Shown one piece after another: positions 25,504 to 34,331 of a stretch of 64,000 nucleotides of DNA. Both the position numbers and the translations under genes were made by a program. The notes beneath the pieces were generated by a model. The model was not told where the DNA came from, did no database searches, and was given only the letters and a program-made list of their open reading frames with translations. The stretch spans positions 1-64,000 of the forward strand of contig NZ_FRAP01000003.1 in the NCBI RefSeq assembly GCF_900142365.1, read 5' to 3'. The stretch's first letter is position 1. Each line of letters starts with the position of its first letter. This DNA comes from Pseudonocardia thermophila. GTDB taxonomy: Bacteria > Actinomycetota > Actinomycetes > Mycobacteriales > Pseudonocardiaceae.

Positions 25504-27498
25504 ATGCCTGCCGAATGGACTGCTGGTGCGGCCGATGCGGTACAGCGGTGGATCGACGCGTTCCCCACTCCGTTCCCGATCGCCCAGCGCTGGGCCTGCT
25601 TGGGGGAGGCCGGCCCGGCGGGCGGTCCCGGCTGGTTGGAGCTGCCCGACCCGGGTGTGGTCGCCGGCGAGTGGTGGCTCGCCGGGCCGGACGGGCCGGA
25701 GCGGCCCGGCGCGTACCTCGTCGACGAGGTGCGCCGGGACGAGCGCGGGCACCTGCTGCTGCGGGTGCCGGCCGGGCTCCCCGCGGACGCACGGAGCGTG
25801 TGGGCCGACATCACCCGCCCGGTCGATGCGCTGCACGCCGCGCTGCTGCGGACCGTCCCCGCTTCGCTGGCCACCGATCTCGTCCTGCAGCGGCTCGCCG
25901 GGCCGCCGGATCCCTCGATCCCGTACCCGGGCGGGTTGTCGATCGAGCAGGCCGAGGCCTACCGCGCCTGCCGCACACCCGGGCTGCGCCTGGTGTGGGG
26001 CCCGGCCGGGCCGCGCACCACGGCCGTCGTGGTGGGCGCGGCCGCCGATCTCGCGCGCGCCCGGCGCCGGGTGCTGCTGCTCGGGGCCACCGACGCGGTG
26101 GTGGACGCCGCCGTCGCCGCGCTCGTGACCGCGCTCGAACCGGAGCCGGGGCAGGTCGTGCGGGTAGGCCCGGCGCACCCGCCGGTGGCTGACGACGAGC
26201 GGGTGGCGCTCGATCTCCTCGCCGCCCGCGAGACCACTGTCGAGGATCGCCGCCGGGCCGTCGTCGGACACCAGCTCGCGACGTTCGCCGGGCAGGACCC
26301 CGAGATCACGCAGCTCACCGCCCAGCTCGCCGGCTACGACGACGACGCCTACCAGCGCGCCGCCCGGCGGGTCGCCGCCGAGCAGGAGCTCGCCGAGCTG
26401 GAGCCGCGCAGGCGGGCGGCCGCAGCCGTGGTGCGCACCGCCGCCACCCGGCACAACCTGGCGGTCTCGGCCCGGGCGGCGATCCTGCGGGAACGGGACG
26501 AGCTCGCCGACGCGCGCGCTGCGCTCGCTCGCATCGACGTGCTGGAGGAGGAGCTGCGCCGGCTCGAGCGCGAGCTGCGCCGGCGCCGCACGGAGCAGGC
26601 TGTGGCGCGGCACTGGGCCCGGCGGCGCGCCGACAACTGGTTGGACCGGGTGTGGCGCCGCCGCGAGGCCGAGGTGGCCGACCGCGACCTCGCGAAGGCC
26701 GAGCGGGAGACCGCCGAGCGGCGCAGCGCTGTGCAGTGGGAGCTGCTGCAGGCCCGATCGGTGGCGGGCACGGTGACCGCAGCCGATCTCGCGGCGATCG
26801 ACGCCCGGCTCGTCGACGCCCACAACGAGGTCCTCGCCGCCGCCACGCAGCTCGTCCGCGCCGAGGCGTACGCGGAGGAGCTGGCCGCGCGGGCCGAGGC
26901 CGCCCGCCTGCGCGGTGCCCCCACCGACGCCGATCGCGAGCTGGTCGCCGCCGCCGAACGCGACGGACTACCGGCCCGGTACGAACGACTGCTGCGGCTG
27001 CGCCGGCGCCGGCCCAGCTCGGCCGCTGCGCTCGGCCGGCTCAGCGCCGAGCACCACGCGCTGGCCGTGCGGGCCGCGCAGCAGCGGGCCCGCGCCCGGG
27101 TGGAGATCATCGAACGGGCCGCGGTCCTCGCCACCACGGTGGCTGCGGCCGCCGCGCTGCCGCCCGGCCGCTTCGACGTCGTGCTCGTGGAGGGCGCCGC
27201 CGCCGTCCCACTCGCGGAGGTGCTTGCCGCCGTCGCGCGGGCCGGGAGCGCCGCGGTGCTGTTCGGCGACTTCCAGCGCCCCGGACCCCGGCTGCCCAGC
27301 GCGGTCCGGGCAGCCGCGCTGAGCGACCACGGCCTCGCCACGTGGGTGGCCGGCACGGCGTTCTCGTACTGCCGCATCGACAGCCCCGAGGCGGCGCTGG
27401 ACACCGAGGGGTGCGTGGCGATGCTGCGGGAGTTCCGCGGCGGCAGCGGGTTCCCGCAGCCGCGGGGGTACCGGGCGCAGGAGCAGGTGGCCCGCTGA
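25504..27498 (+). CDS. Degenerate SF1 helicase-like protein with long coiled coil
   Basis: 664 residues from ATG 25504 (GGGGGAGCC upstream). It has the shape of an SF1 (DNA2/NAM7-like) helicase, but with eroded catalytic motifs. Motif I is GPAGPRTT (~166), with no lysine; motif Ia-like RVLLLGATDAVVDAAV follows. Motif II reads FDVVLVEGAAA (~557) instead of DEA(S/H). Motif III is recognisable as GDFQRPGP. Between them lies a ~190-residue Arg/Glu-rich coiled coil (~280-465). Motifs IV-VI of a second RecA domain are not seen. Probably non-catalytic and structural; function unknown. Confidence 0.7.
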   Translation: MPAEWTAGAADAVQRWIDAFPTPFPIAQRWACLGEAGPAGGPGWLELPDPGVVAGEWWLAGPDGPERPGAYLVDEVRRDERGHLLLRVPAGLPADARSVWADITRPVDALHAALLRTVPASLATDLVLQRLAGPPDPSIPYPGGLSIEQAEAYRACRTPGLRLVWGPAGPRTTAVVVGAAADLARARRRVLLLGATDAVVDAAVAALVTALEPEPGQVVRVGPAHPPVADDERVALDLLAARETTVEDRRRAVVGHQLATFAGQDPEITQLTAQLAGYDDDAYQRAARRVAAEQELAELEPRRRAAAAVVRTAATRHNLAVSARAAILRERDELADARAALARIDVLEEELRRLERELRRRRTEQAVARHWARRRADNWLDRVWRRREAEVADRDLAKAERETAERRSAVQWELLQARSVAGTVTAADLAAIDARLVDAHNEVLAAATQLVRAEAYAEELAARAEAARLRGAPTDADRELVAAAERDGLPARYERLLRLRRRRPSSAAALGRLSAEHHALAVRAAQQRARARVEIIERAAVLATTVAAAAALPPGRFDVVLVEGAAAVPLAEVLAAVARAGSAAVLFGDFQRPGPRLPSAVRAAALSDHGLATWVAGTAFSYCRIDSPEAALDTEGCVAMLREFRGGSGFPQPRGYRAQEQVAR

Positions 27499-27513
27499 GG
27501 GCTGCCCGGATTC

Positions 27514-27565
27514 CTACGAACGGCACCTTCGTGAGCAGTGGTACTCACGAGAGTGCCGTTCGTAG
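27514..27565. terminator. Dispersed palindrome A (ACGAACGGC family), probable terminator
   Basis: Two 22-bp arms (27514-27535, 27544-27565) with 2 mismatches and an 8-nt loop, starting CTACGAACGGCAC. The same ACGAACGGC core recurs at 31536 and 54502. It sits between two co-directional genes, where a terminator would be expected. There is no T-run. Confidence 0.6.
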
Positions 27566-27617
27566 AAGTCGGGCAGGCCCGCTGCCCCGGTCCGCCTCGC
27601 CGGGCAGACTGTGCGGC

Positions 27618-28388
27618 GTGCGTGATCCCGCCCTCCCCGATCTCGGGGGCACTGTGGTGCTGGTGACCGGCGCGTCCGGCGGCGTGGGCGCCGGGATCGC
27701 CCGTCGCTTCGCCGCCGCCGGAGCCGCAGTGGGCGTCGCGTACGGGACCGGGGCGGACCGGGCCGAGGCGCTCGTCGCCGAGCTCACCGCCGCCGGTGGG
27801 CGGGCCGTCGCGCTCGCGGGGGACGTGCGCGATCCCGGCGCCTGCGCCGCGCTCGTCGACGGCTGCCGGGAGCGGCTCGGCGGGCTCGAGCACGTCGTCG
27901 CGGCCGCGGGGATCCAGCCGGTCGCGGACCTGCCCGGGATGTCGGTCGCGGACTGGCGCGCGGTGCTCGACGCCGACGCGACCGGGACCTTCGCCACCCT
28001 GCAGGCCGCCGCGCCCGCGTTGCCCGACGGCGGCTCGATCACGCTCGTCGCGTCGATCGAGGGCAGCCGGCCGGAGCGCGGGCACGCCCACTACGCCGCC
28101 GCGAAGGCCGCGACCGTGATGCTCGCCCGGGCCGCCGCCGTCGAGTACGGAACGCGGATCCGGGTCAACAGCGTGTCGCCGGGCCTGGTCACGCGGCCGG
28201 GGATCGAGGAGCAGTGGCCGTCGGGGGTGGCGCGGTGGCGGGCCGCCGCACCGCTCGGCGAGCTGATCACCCCGCAGGCCGTCGGGGACGCCTGCGTGTT
28301 CCTCGCGTCCCCGATGGCACGCTGCATCAGCGGGCACGACCTGGTCGTCGACGCCGGGGTGTCGGCGGTGTCGGGGTGGGCGCGATGA
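27618..28388 (+). CDS. SDR family oxidoreductase
   Basis: 256 residues from GTG 27618. The Rossmann glycine motif is TGASGGVGAG, and AAAGI is in the NNAG position. The catalytic serine lies in SITLVASIEG and the YxxxK as HYAAAKAA. The C-terminal VNSVSPGLV and SGHDLVVDAG are typical of classical SDRs. Substrate unknown. The stop overlaps the next start (ATGA), so it is coupled to the cupin gene. Confidence 0.92.
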   Translation: MRDPALPDLGGTVVLVTGASGGVGAGIARRFAAAGAAVGVAYGTGADRAEALVAELTAAGGRAVALAGDVRDPGACAALVDGCRERLGGLEHVVAAAGIQPVADLPGMSVADWRAVLDADATGTFATLQAAAPALPDGGSITLVASIEGSRPERGHAHYAAAKAATVMLARAAAVEYGTRIRVNSVSPGLVTRPGIEEQWPSGVARWRAAAPLGELITPQAVGDACVFLASPMARCISGHDLVVDAGVSAVSGWAR

Positions 28389-28837
28389 CCGCGCGCGAGA
28401 TCGTCGAGCTGCTCGGCCTGGAACCGCTGCCCGAGGAGGGCGGTCTGTTCCGGCGCACCTACGCCGACGCCCACTCGTCGGCCATCTACTTCCTGCTCGA
28501 GTCCCCCGACTTCTCGGCGCTGCACGTGCTCACCGCCGCCGAGATCTACCACCACTACGCGGGCGCACCGCTGGCGATGCTCCTGCTGCACCCGGACGGA
28601 TCGGTCGAGCGGCCCGTCCTCGGCCCGGACCTCGCCGCCGGCCAGCGCCCCCAGATCGTCGTGCCGGCCGGGACGTGGCAGGGCTCCCGGCCGGCGGGGG
28701 ACTGGTCGCTGGTCGGCACCACCACGGCGCCGCCGTTCGAGTGGGAGATGTTCACGCTCGGGGAGCGGGCCGCGCTGCAGCGCCGCTACCCGCAGGCCGC
28801 GGCGGACATCGCCGCGCTCACCCGGGTCAGCCCGTGA
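28385..28837 (+). CDS. Cupin family protein (DUF985)
   Basis: 150 residues from ATG 28385. The DUF985 pattern is clear: LGLEPLPEEGGLFRRTYAD at the N-terminus, AIYFLLESPDFSALHVL, AEIYHHYAGAPL and VVPAGTWQGSRP. These are small beta-barrel proteins of uncertain enzymatic role. Coupled to the SDR gene; its 3' end overlaps the convergent VOC gene by 11 bp. Confidence 0.9.
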   Translation: MTAREIVELLGLEPLPEEGGLFRRTYADAHSSAIYFLLESPDFSALHVLTAAEIYHHYAGAPLAMLLLHPDGSVERPVLGPDLAAGQRPQIVVPAGTWQGSRPAGDWSLVGTTTAPPFEWEMFTLGERAALQRRYPQAAADIAALTRVSP

Positions 28838-29603
28838 CCGAGTGGAGGGCGAACGGGACGCCGGTGGGGTCGGCGTAGGCGCCCATCCGCCCGAACGGCG
28901 TGGTGATGGCCGGCATGAGGGTCTCGCCGCCGAGCGCCGTGAGCCGTTCGGCGGCGGCGTCGACATCGGCCACCGAGAAGTACGTGAGCCAGTGCGACGG
29001 CGTGCCCTCCGGGGCGCCCGTCATGCCGCCGAGCCCGCCGACCGCGGCTCCGCCGGGTCCGAGGTGGACTGTGACGTAGTCCGTAGGGGCGCCCTCGACC
29101 GGTCGGTAGGTCCACCCGAACACCGCGGTGAAGAACGCCTTCGCCGCGGCGACGTCGGTGACCCGCACGTCGGTCCACGCGACGCCGCCGGGTTCGTCCG
29201 CGATCTCGAAGCCCACCATCTCGCGCGCCTGCCAGATGCCGAACGCCGCACCTGTCGGGTCCACGGCCACGGCCATCACGCCCACGCCGGGGATCTGCTC
29301 CGGTCCCACGACGACCGTGCCGCCGTGCTCGGTGACCCGTTCCGCGGTGGCCGCGGCGTCGTCGCTGGCGAGGTAGACGGTCCACGGCGCAGGGCCGGGC
29401 GCGCCCGGCTGGACCGGGGTGATCGCGGCGGCGGCGTGCCCGTCGTGCTGGCAGAGCGTGTAGTGGCCGAACTGCTCGCCGCTGTCGACGAACGTCCAGC
29501 CGATCACCGGGCCGTAGAAGGCGGTGGCCGCGGCGAGGTCGTCAACGGACGTGTCGACCCAGCAGGGTGTGCCAGCAGGCCACGGGGTGGTGCGGATGGT
29601 CAC
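28827..29603 (-). CDS. VOC family protein with two glyoxalase-like domains
   Basis: 258 residues. Two repeats of the VOC fold start at CWVDTSVDDLAAATAFYGPV and VAWTDVRVTDVAAAKAFFTAV. Each ends with a VDPTGAAFGIWQ / ADPTGVPFALHS strand. Substrate not predictable. Monocistronic; divergent from the HerA-like gene. Confidence 0.92.
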   Translation of the reverse strand: MTIRTTPWPAGTPCWVDTSVDDLAAATAFYGPVIGWTFVDSGEQFGHYTLCQHDGHAAAAITPVQPGAPGPAPWTVYLASDDAAATAERVTEHGGTVVVGPEQIPGVGVMAVAVDPTGAAFGIWQAREMVGFEIADEPGGVAWTDVRVTDVAAAKAFFTAVFGWTYRPVEGAPTDYVTVHLGPGGAAVGGLGGMTGAPEGTPSHWLTYFSVADVDAAAERLTALGGETLMPAITTPFGRMGAYADPTGVPFALHSVTG

Positions 29604-29686
29604 GGCGTCCTCCTCGGCGTCGGACGGGGCAGCGTCTCACCGACCCCCTGCGGAGCGCGTCGACCGTTCGGGCCTATCGTCGCCGC

Positions 29687-31435
29687 GTGTCCGAACCGGT
29701 CGGGAGGGTCGTCGGGACCGAGGACGCCACTCCGCTGGAGTGGAGCGTCGCTCTGGCGCCCGGCCAGTACCTGCAGCTCGACGACGTGGTGGTGGCCGAA
29801 CGCGACGTACCCGGCTTCGGCCGGGTCCGTACGTCCGGCGTCGTCACCCAGGTGACCGCGCGGCACGAGGGCGCCACGTTCGGCTCCGATGTGTTCCTCA
29901 TCGCCGACGGGGTGCTGCCCGCGCACGTCCAGGAGATCGCCGAGGTCACCACGACCCGCGTCGAACCGGAGTGCTATGTGCCGCCGATGCCGGGTGCGTT
30001 CGTGCACCGCGCCGCCGGTGATGAGCGCGCACAGGCGCTGTACTTCGACACGATGGACCGTAAGGTGCCCGTCGGGATGGGGCGCGACGGCGAGCCCGTC
30101 TACATCGACCTGGAGTTCCTCGACGGCACCCGCGGCGGGCACGTGTCGATCAGCGGAGTGTCCGGGGTCGCGACCAAGACCAGCTTCGCGCTCTTCCTGC
30201 TGTACGGGCTGTTCCGCAGCGGTGCGCTGGGGAAGCGGGCGGTGAACGCGAAGGCGCTGATCTTCAGCGTGAAGGGCGAGGACCTGCTCTTCCTCGATCA
30301 ACCCAACGTCCACCTGGACGACGACCTGCGCGCCGCCTACGCCCGGCTGGGCCTGCCCGCCGAGCCGTTCGCGTCCGCGGGGTTCTTCGCGCCGCCGACG
30401 CCGGACGACCCGGTGGGCCGCCCGTACGTGTCGGGCCGCCCGAGCGGGGTGTCGGCGTTCTGGTGGACGCTCGCGGAGTTCTGCACCGGCGAGCTATTGC
30501 CGTACGTGTTCGCCGACGCCGAGGACGAGCGCAACCAGTACACGATGGTCGTCCACCAGGTCGCCGCCCGGCTGCGCCGCGAGGCCACGCCCGTCGGGGA
30601 CGGCGCCGTGCAGCTCGGCGGGCGGATCCTGCGCACCTACGACGATCTCGTCGAGTTCGTCTCCGACCAGCTGCTCGACGAGGAGACCCGCCGCGACTGG
30701 GCGGGCCCGGTCACCGGCACCGGCACGGTGAACGCGTTCCTGCGCCGGCTGCGCTCGTCGGTCAAGCCGCTGCGCACCCTCGTGCGCGGGGATCTGCCCG
30801 ACGTGCCCTCGCGGCGGGTCACGACGGAGGGCCGCCAGGTCACCGTCGTCGACCTGCACAACCTCCCCGAGCGCGCGCAGCGGTTCGTCGTCGGTGTGGT
30901 GCTGGCCGCGGAGACCGCGCGCAAGGAGGCCGCGGGCAGCGCGGGCCTGCTGTTCACGATGATCGACGAGCTGAACAAGTACGCCCCGCGGGAGGGTTCG
31001 AGCCCGATCAAGGAGGTGCTGCTCGACATCGCCGAGCGCGGCCGGTCGCTGGGCATCATCCTGATCGGGGCGCAGCAGACCGCGAGCGAGGTGGAGCGGC
31101 GGATCGTGTCGAACTCATCGGTGAAGGTGGTGGGGCGGCTCGACCCGGCGGAGGCCGGCCGGCCCGAGTACGGGTTCCTGCCGCCCGCGCAGCGGGCCCG
31201 CGCGGTGCTCGCCAAACCGGGGACGATGTTCGTCTCGCAGCCGCAGATCCCGGTGCCGCTGGCGGTCGAGTTCCCGTTCCCCGCGTGGGCGACGCGACTG
31301 TCGGAGACGTCCGGGGAGCTGCCACCCGCCACGACCGGCAGCACCAACGGTGCGGTACCCGCACCGGCGCCGTACACCAGGGACCCGTTCGCGCGGCTGC
31401 CCGTCGCGACGGACGACGACGACGCGCCGTTCTGA
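29687..31435 (+). CDS. HerA/FtsK-like (DUF87) ATPase
   Basis: 582 residues from GTG 29687. The N-terminal beta-barrel (VGRVVGTEDATPLEW...VVVAERDVPGFGRV) resembles the HAS-barrel of HerA proteins. The Walker A region is ISGVSGVATKTSFALF (~157), unusual in lacking the central Gly-Lys-Ser spacing but keeping K-T-S. Walker B is LLFTMIDELNKYAP (~421), followed by GIILIGAQQTASEVERRI. HerA ATPases translocate DNA, often with a NurA nuclease, but no nuclease is adjacent here. The C-terminal tail is Pro/Asp-rich. Confidence 0.85.
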   Translation: MSEPVGRVVGTEDATPLEWSVALAPGQYLQLDDVVVAERDVPGFGRVRTSGVVTQVTARHEGATFGSDVFLIADGVLPAHVQEIAEVTTTRVEPECYVPPMPGAFVHRAAGDERAQALYFDTMDRKVPVGMGRDGEPVYIDLEFLDGTRGGHVSISGVSGVATKTSFALFLLYGLFRSGALGKRAVNAKALIFSVKGEDLLFLDQPNVHLDDDLRAAYARLGLPAEPFASAGFFAPPTPDDPVGRPYVSGRPSGVSAFWWTLAEFCTGELLPYVFADAEDERNQYTMVVHQVAARLRREATPVGDGAVQLGGRILRTYDDLVEFVSDQLLDEETRRDWAGPVTGTGTVNAFLRRLRSSVKPLRTLVRGDLPDVPSRRVTTEGRQVTVVDLHNLPERAQRFVVGVVLAAETARKEAAGSAGLLFTMIDELNKYAPREGSSPIKEVLLDIAERGRSLGIILIGAQQTASEVERRIVSNSSVKVVGRLDPAEAGRPEYGFLPPAQRARAVLAKPGTMFVSQPQIPVPLAVEFPFPAWATRLSETSGELPPATTGSTNGAVPAPAPYTRDPFARLPVATDDDDAPF

Positions 31436-31535
31436 CGCCCGCCGAGCCCGCAGCAGGTTCGACCACCCGCTGGCGGTGGGGCACGCGCTCACGGCGGTGG
31501 TGATCGACGCCCCGGGCTCCCGCAGGAATAGCGCA

Positions 31536-31582
31536 ACGAACGGCCCTTTCGTCCACTCCAGGTGGACGAAAGGGCCGTTCGT
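31536..31582. terminator. Dispersed palindrome B (ACGAACGGC family)
   Basis: Two perfect 21-bp arms (31536-31556, 31562-31582) with a 5-nt loop; it begins ACGAACGGCCCTTTCGTCC. It lies at the left edge of the ABC-F remnant and 100 bp after the HerA-like gene, and may terminate transcription from both sides. Confidence 0.7.
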
Positions 31583-32281
31583 AGCGGTCGGGGCCGGCGG
31601 CCGGTGCCCGACCCCCGCGGTCTCCACCCGGCCCGCATCGGGTTCGAGGTCCCCGGCGATCACCCGCACGAGCGTGGTCTTTCCCGCCCCGTTCGGCCCG
31701 GTGACGAGCACCCGCTCGCCGGGCTCGACGGAGGACTCGCGCACGGCGAGCCGCCCGTCGACGCGGACGCCGTGCAGCTGGGTCTCCGGCACCTCGCCAC
31801 GGGTGCGGCCGGCGCGCAGGGTGGCGGTGAACCGCAACTGCTCCGGCGGCCGCGGGACCGGTTCGGCCTCCAGCCGGCGCACCCGCTCCTTCGCGTGCCC
31901 CACCCGCGCCGAGATCTGCTTCTCGACGCTGCGCTGGTGGCGGCCGTTGATGCGGTCGGTGTTGCCGCGCGGGCCCGCCTCGTAGCGCTGGGCGGCGACG
32001 CGGGCGAGCTGGCGCTGCGTGGCCAGCTCCTCCGTCCAGCGCGCGTACCGCTCCTCCCACTGCCGCCGCGCCGCGGCCTTCGCCGCGGGGTAACCGGCGT
32101 AGCCGCCGCCGTGGCGCTGCACGGTGCGCCGCTCTGCGTCGACCTCCCACAGGGCGGTCGCCACCCGCTCCAGGAACCACCGGTCGTGGGAGACGACGAC
32201 GAGCGCACCGCGGTGGCCGCGCAGGTGCTCCTCCAGCCACTCCGGCGCACGCCGCGTCGCCCGGTTTCCCGGATGCGCCCC
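31583..32281 (-). pseudogene. ABC-F family ATPase remnant
   Basis: The minus strand keeps a middle piece of an ABC-F protein. It contains the end of the first nucleotide-binding domain (WLEEHLRGHRGALVVVSHDR, H-loop), the charged linker region (RYARWTEELATQRQLARVAA) and the start of the second domain with an intact Walker A (GPNGAGKTTLVRVIAGD). Both ends of the gene are missing. The remnant stops exactly at palindrome B on one side and at the 32282-32342 repeat on the other. ABC-F proteins act in translation or antibiotic protection; this one is dead. Confidence 0.8.
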
Positions 32282-32342
32282 GTCGAGAACGAGGCTGTGG
32301 TGATCGAAAAGCCCTGTTGATCACCATGAGCTCGTTCTCGAC
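32282..32342. repeat. Dispersed repeat (GCCCTGTTGATCA family), copy 3, full hairpin
   Basis: Two 24-bp arms (32282-32305, 32319-32342) match at 20 of 24 positions and enclose the loop with GCCCTGTT. The outer arm is GTCGAGAACGAG. The element provides the last residues and stop codon of the CoxE-type gene on the minus strand and abuts the ABC-F remnant. Confidence 0.75.
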
Positions 32343-33460
32343 GCAGTTCCGGTGAGCGCGGCCAGCAGCTCGGGCAGCGAGTCGAGGTCCTTCACCCCGA
32401 CGACGGCGTCGCAGTGCGGCCTGGCCGCCGCCATGCCGCCGGTGCGCGGGGCGAAGCCGGGCCGGTGCGCCCGCGGGTTGGCCCACACGATCCGGTGCGC
32501 CACCCGCCGCAGCCGGGCCAGCTGCGCACCGAGGACGGCCGGGTCGCCGGTGTCCCACCCGTCCGAGACGATCAGCACCACCGCGCCGCGGGCCAGGCCG
32601 CGGACACCGACGGTGTCGTTGAACGCGCGCAGCGACTCCCCGATGCGGGTGCCGCCGGACCAGTCGGGCGCGGCCTCCCCGGCCCGGGCGAGCGCCTCCG
32701 CCGGGCTGGTGCGGGCCAGCGCCGGGGTGATCCGGGTCAGCCGGGTGGCGAACGTGAACACCTCGGCGTCGATCCCACCGGCCGCGCAGTACAGCAGCTG
32801 CACCATCGCCCGCGCGTACGGCGACATCGACCCGGAGATGTCGCACAGCACCACCAGTCGCCGCGGCTCGCGCCGCGGTTCCCGCCGCACCAGCCGGAGC
32901 GCGTCCCCGCCCGTGCTGCGCGCCGCCCTCAGCGACGCCCGCACGTCGACGCGGCCCCGCGCCGCGGGCCGGGTGCGCCGGGTCCGCCGCAGCGGCGTCG
33001 CCAGCCGCAGCGCCCGCATCGCCGACTCCAGCGCGGCCAGCTCGCCGGGGGTCAGCTCGGCGAAGTCGCGCCCGCCCAGCTGTTCCCGCGCCGACGCGAC
33101 CAGCCCGTGCTCCTGCTCCGGACCCGCTCCGCCGCCGACCGGTGGGCCGGCGGGCGGAGCCGGTGCACCCGCCGGTCCGTCGACCGCCCGGGCGGGCGAC
33201 CGCCGCCCGTCCGCCGGATCGGCGGGCACCTCGGGCACGCCGGCCAGCACCTCCTCGAGCGCGCGCTGCACCGCGGCGACGTGCTCCGGCGCCGAGGCCA
33301 GCGTCGCCGTCGCGCAGTGCCGCAGCCGCTCGGCCGTCGACGGCTCCACCGCTGCGACCGCGGCCGCGAACCGCGCCGCCCGGTCCGGCCCCACCGGCAG
33401 CCCGGCCGCCCGGCAGGCCCCCGCCAGCCGCGCGGCGAACGAAGCCAGCTGCTCAGCCAT
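32321..33460 (-). CDS. coxE: CoxE-like VWA domain protein (cox set 1)
   Basis: 379 residues. Residues ~195-365 form a von Willebrand A domain with the MIDAS motif DISGSMS; the later TRIGESL and SDGWDTG complete it. The N-terminal part is Ala/Arg-rich with RTRRTRPA. CoxE works with the AAA protein CoxD in maturing the Cu-Mo centre of CO dehydrogenase (family knowledge). It overlaps coxD by 8 bp. The last residues and stop are encoded by a dispersed repeat, so the original C-terminus may have been replaced. Confidence 0.88.
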   Translation of the reverse strand: MAEQLASFAARLAGACRAAGLPVGPDRAARFAAAVAAVEPSTAERLRHCATATLASAPEHVAAVQRALEEVLAGVPEVPADPADGRRSPARAVDGPAGAPAPPAGPPVGGGAGPEQEHGLVASAREQLGGRDFAELTPGELAALESAMRALRLATPLRRTRRTRPAARGRVDVRASLRAARSTGGDALRLVRREPRREPRRLVVLCDISGSMSPYARAMVQLLYCAAGGIDAEVFTFATRLTRITPALARTSPAEALARAGEAAPDWSGGTRIGESLRAFNDTVGVRGLARGAVVLIVSDGWDTGDPAVLGAQLARLRRVAHRIVWANPRAHRPGFAPRTGGMAAARPHCDAVVGVKDLDSLPELLAALTGTASRTSSW

Positions 33461-34331
33461 GACCGAGCAGCGTCGCGAGCCCCGCCCGCACCATCTCGAC
33501 GTCCTCGGCGTACTTGCACACGCTGCCGAGCGTCCGTTCCGCGGCCCCCGCGTCGAGCTCCCGCGCCCCGAGCGCGTCGAGCGCCGCGGCCCAGCTCACC
33601 GCCTCAGCGACGCCGGGCGGCTTCTGCAGCGCCATCGCGCGCATCCGCTCGACGACGGCCGCGACGCGCTCCGCGAGCGGGCCCTGCGCCCCGGGCACCC
33701 GCCGCGCCACGATCTGCGCCACCCGCGACGCGTCGGGATGCGCGATCCAGTGGTAGAGGCAGCGCCGCTTGAGCGCGTCGTGGAGGTCGCGGGTGCGGTT
33801 CGAGGTCAGCACCACCACCGGCGGTACCCGTGCCCGCCGGGTGCCCAGTTCGGGGATCGTGACCGCCTGCTCGGCCAGCGCCTCGAACAGGAACGCCTCG
33901 AAGGCGTCGTCGGCCCGGTCCACCTCGTCGACGAGCAGGACGGCCGGTCCGGGGCCGGGATGGTCGATCGCCGCCAGCAGCGGCCGGGCCAGTAGGAACT
34001 CCTCGGTGAACAGGTCGGCGTCCGCCAGCGGGGTGCCCCGCGCCTCGGCCGCCCGGATGGCGAGCAGCTGCCGCGGGTAGTTCCACTCGTAGATCGTCTC
34101 CGCCGCGGTGAGCCCTTCGTAGCACTGCACGCGCAGCAGCGGCGCCTCCGCCGCGGCCGCCAGCGCGCGGGCCGCGTGCGTCTTGCCGACCCCGGGCTCG
34201 CCCTCCAGCAGCAGCGGCTGCCGCAACCGCACCGCCAGGTAGAGCGCCGTGGCCAGCGCGTCGTCGGCGAGGTAGTCCTGCGCGTCCAGCCGGGCGCGCA
34301 GGTCGTCGACGTCGGTGAACGGGGTGGTCAC
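33453..34331 (-). CDS. coxD: MoxR/CoxD family AAA ATPase (cox set 1)
   Basis: 292 residues from GTG 34331 (GTGA overlap with xdhC). Walker A GEPGVGKTHAAR, Walker B VLLVDEVDRAD, sensor LTSNRTRDLHDALKRRC and the CoxD-type YEWNYPRQLL are present. CoxD-type ATPases act as chaperones for the [CuSMoO2] site. The longer open frame upstream is antisense to xdhC. Paired with the CoxE-type gene directly downstream. Confidence 0.92.
   Translation of the reverse strand: MTTPFTDVDDLRARLDAQDYLADDALATALYLAVRLRQPLLLEGEPGVGKTHAARALAAAAEAPLLRVQCYEGLTAAETIYEWNYPRQLLAIRAAEARGTPLADADLFTEEFLLARPLLAAIDHPGPGPAVLLVDEVDRADDAFEAFLFEALAEQAVTIPELGTRRARVPPVVVLTSNRTRDLHDALKRRCLYHWIAHPDASRVAQIVARRVPGAQGPLAERVAAVVERMRAMALQKPPGVAEAVSWAAALDALGARELDAGAAERTLGSVCKYAEDVEMVRAGLATLLGHG

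Noticed and set aside
31440..31535. Extra coding sequence between the HerA-like gene and palindrome B
   Set aside because: Short frames only, with no motif on either strand; treated as intergenic debris.
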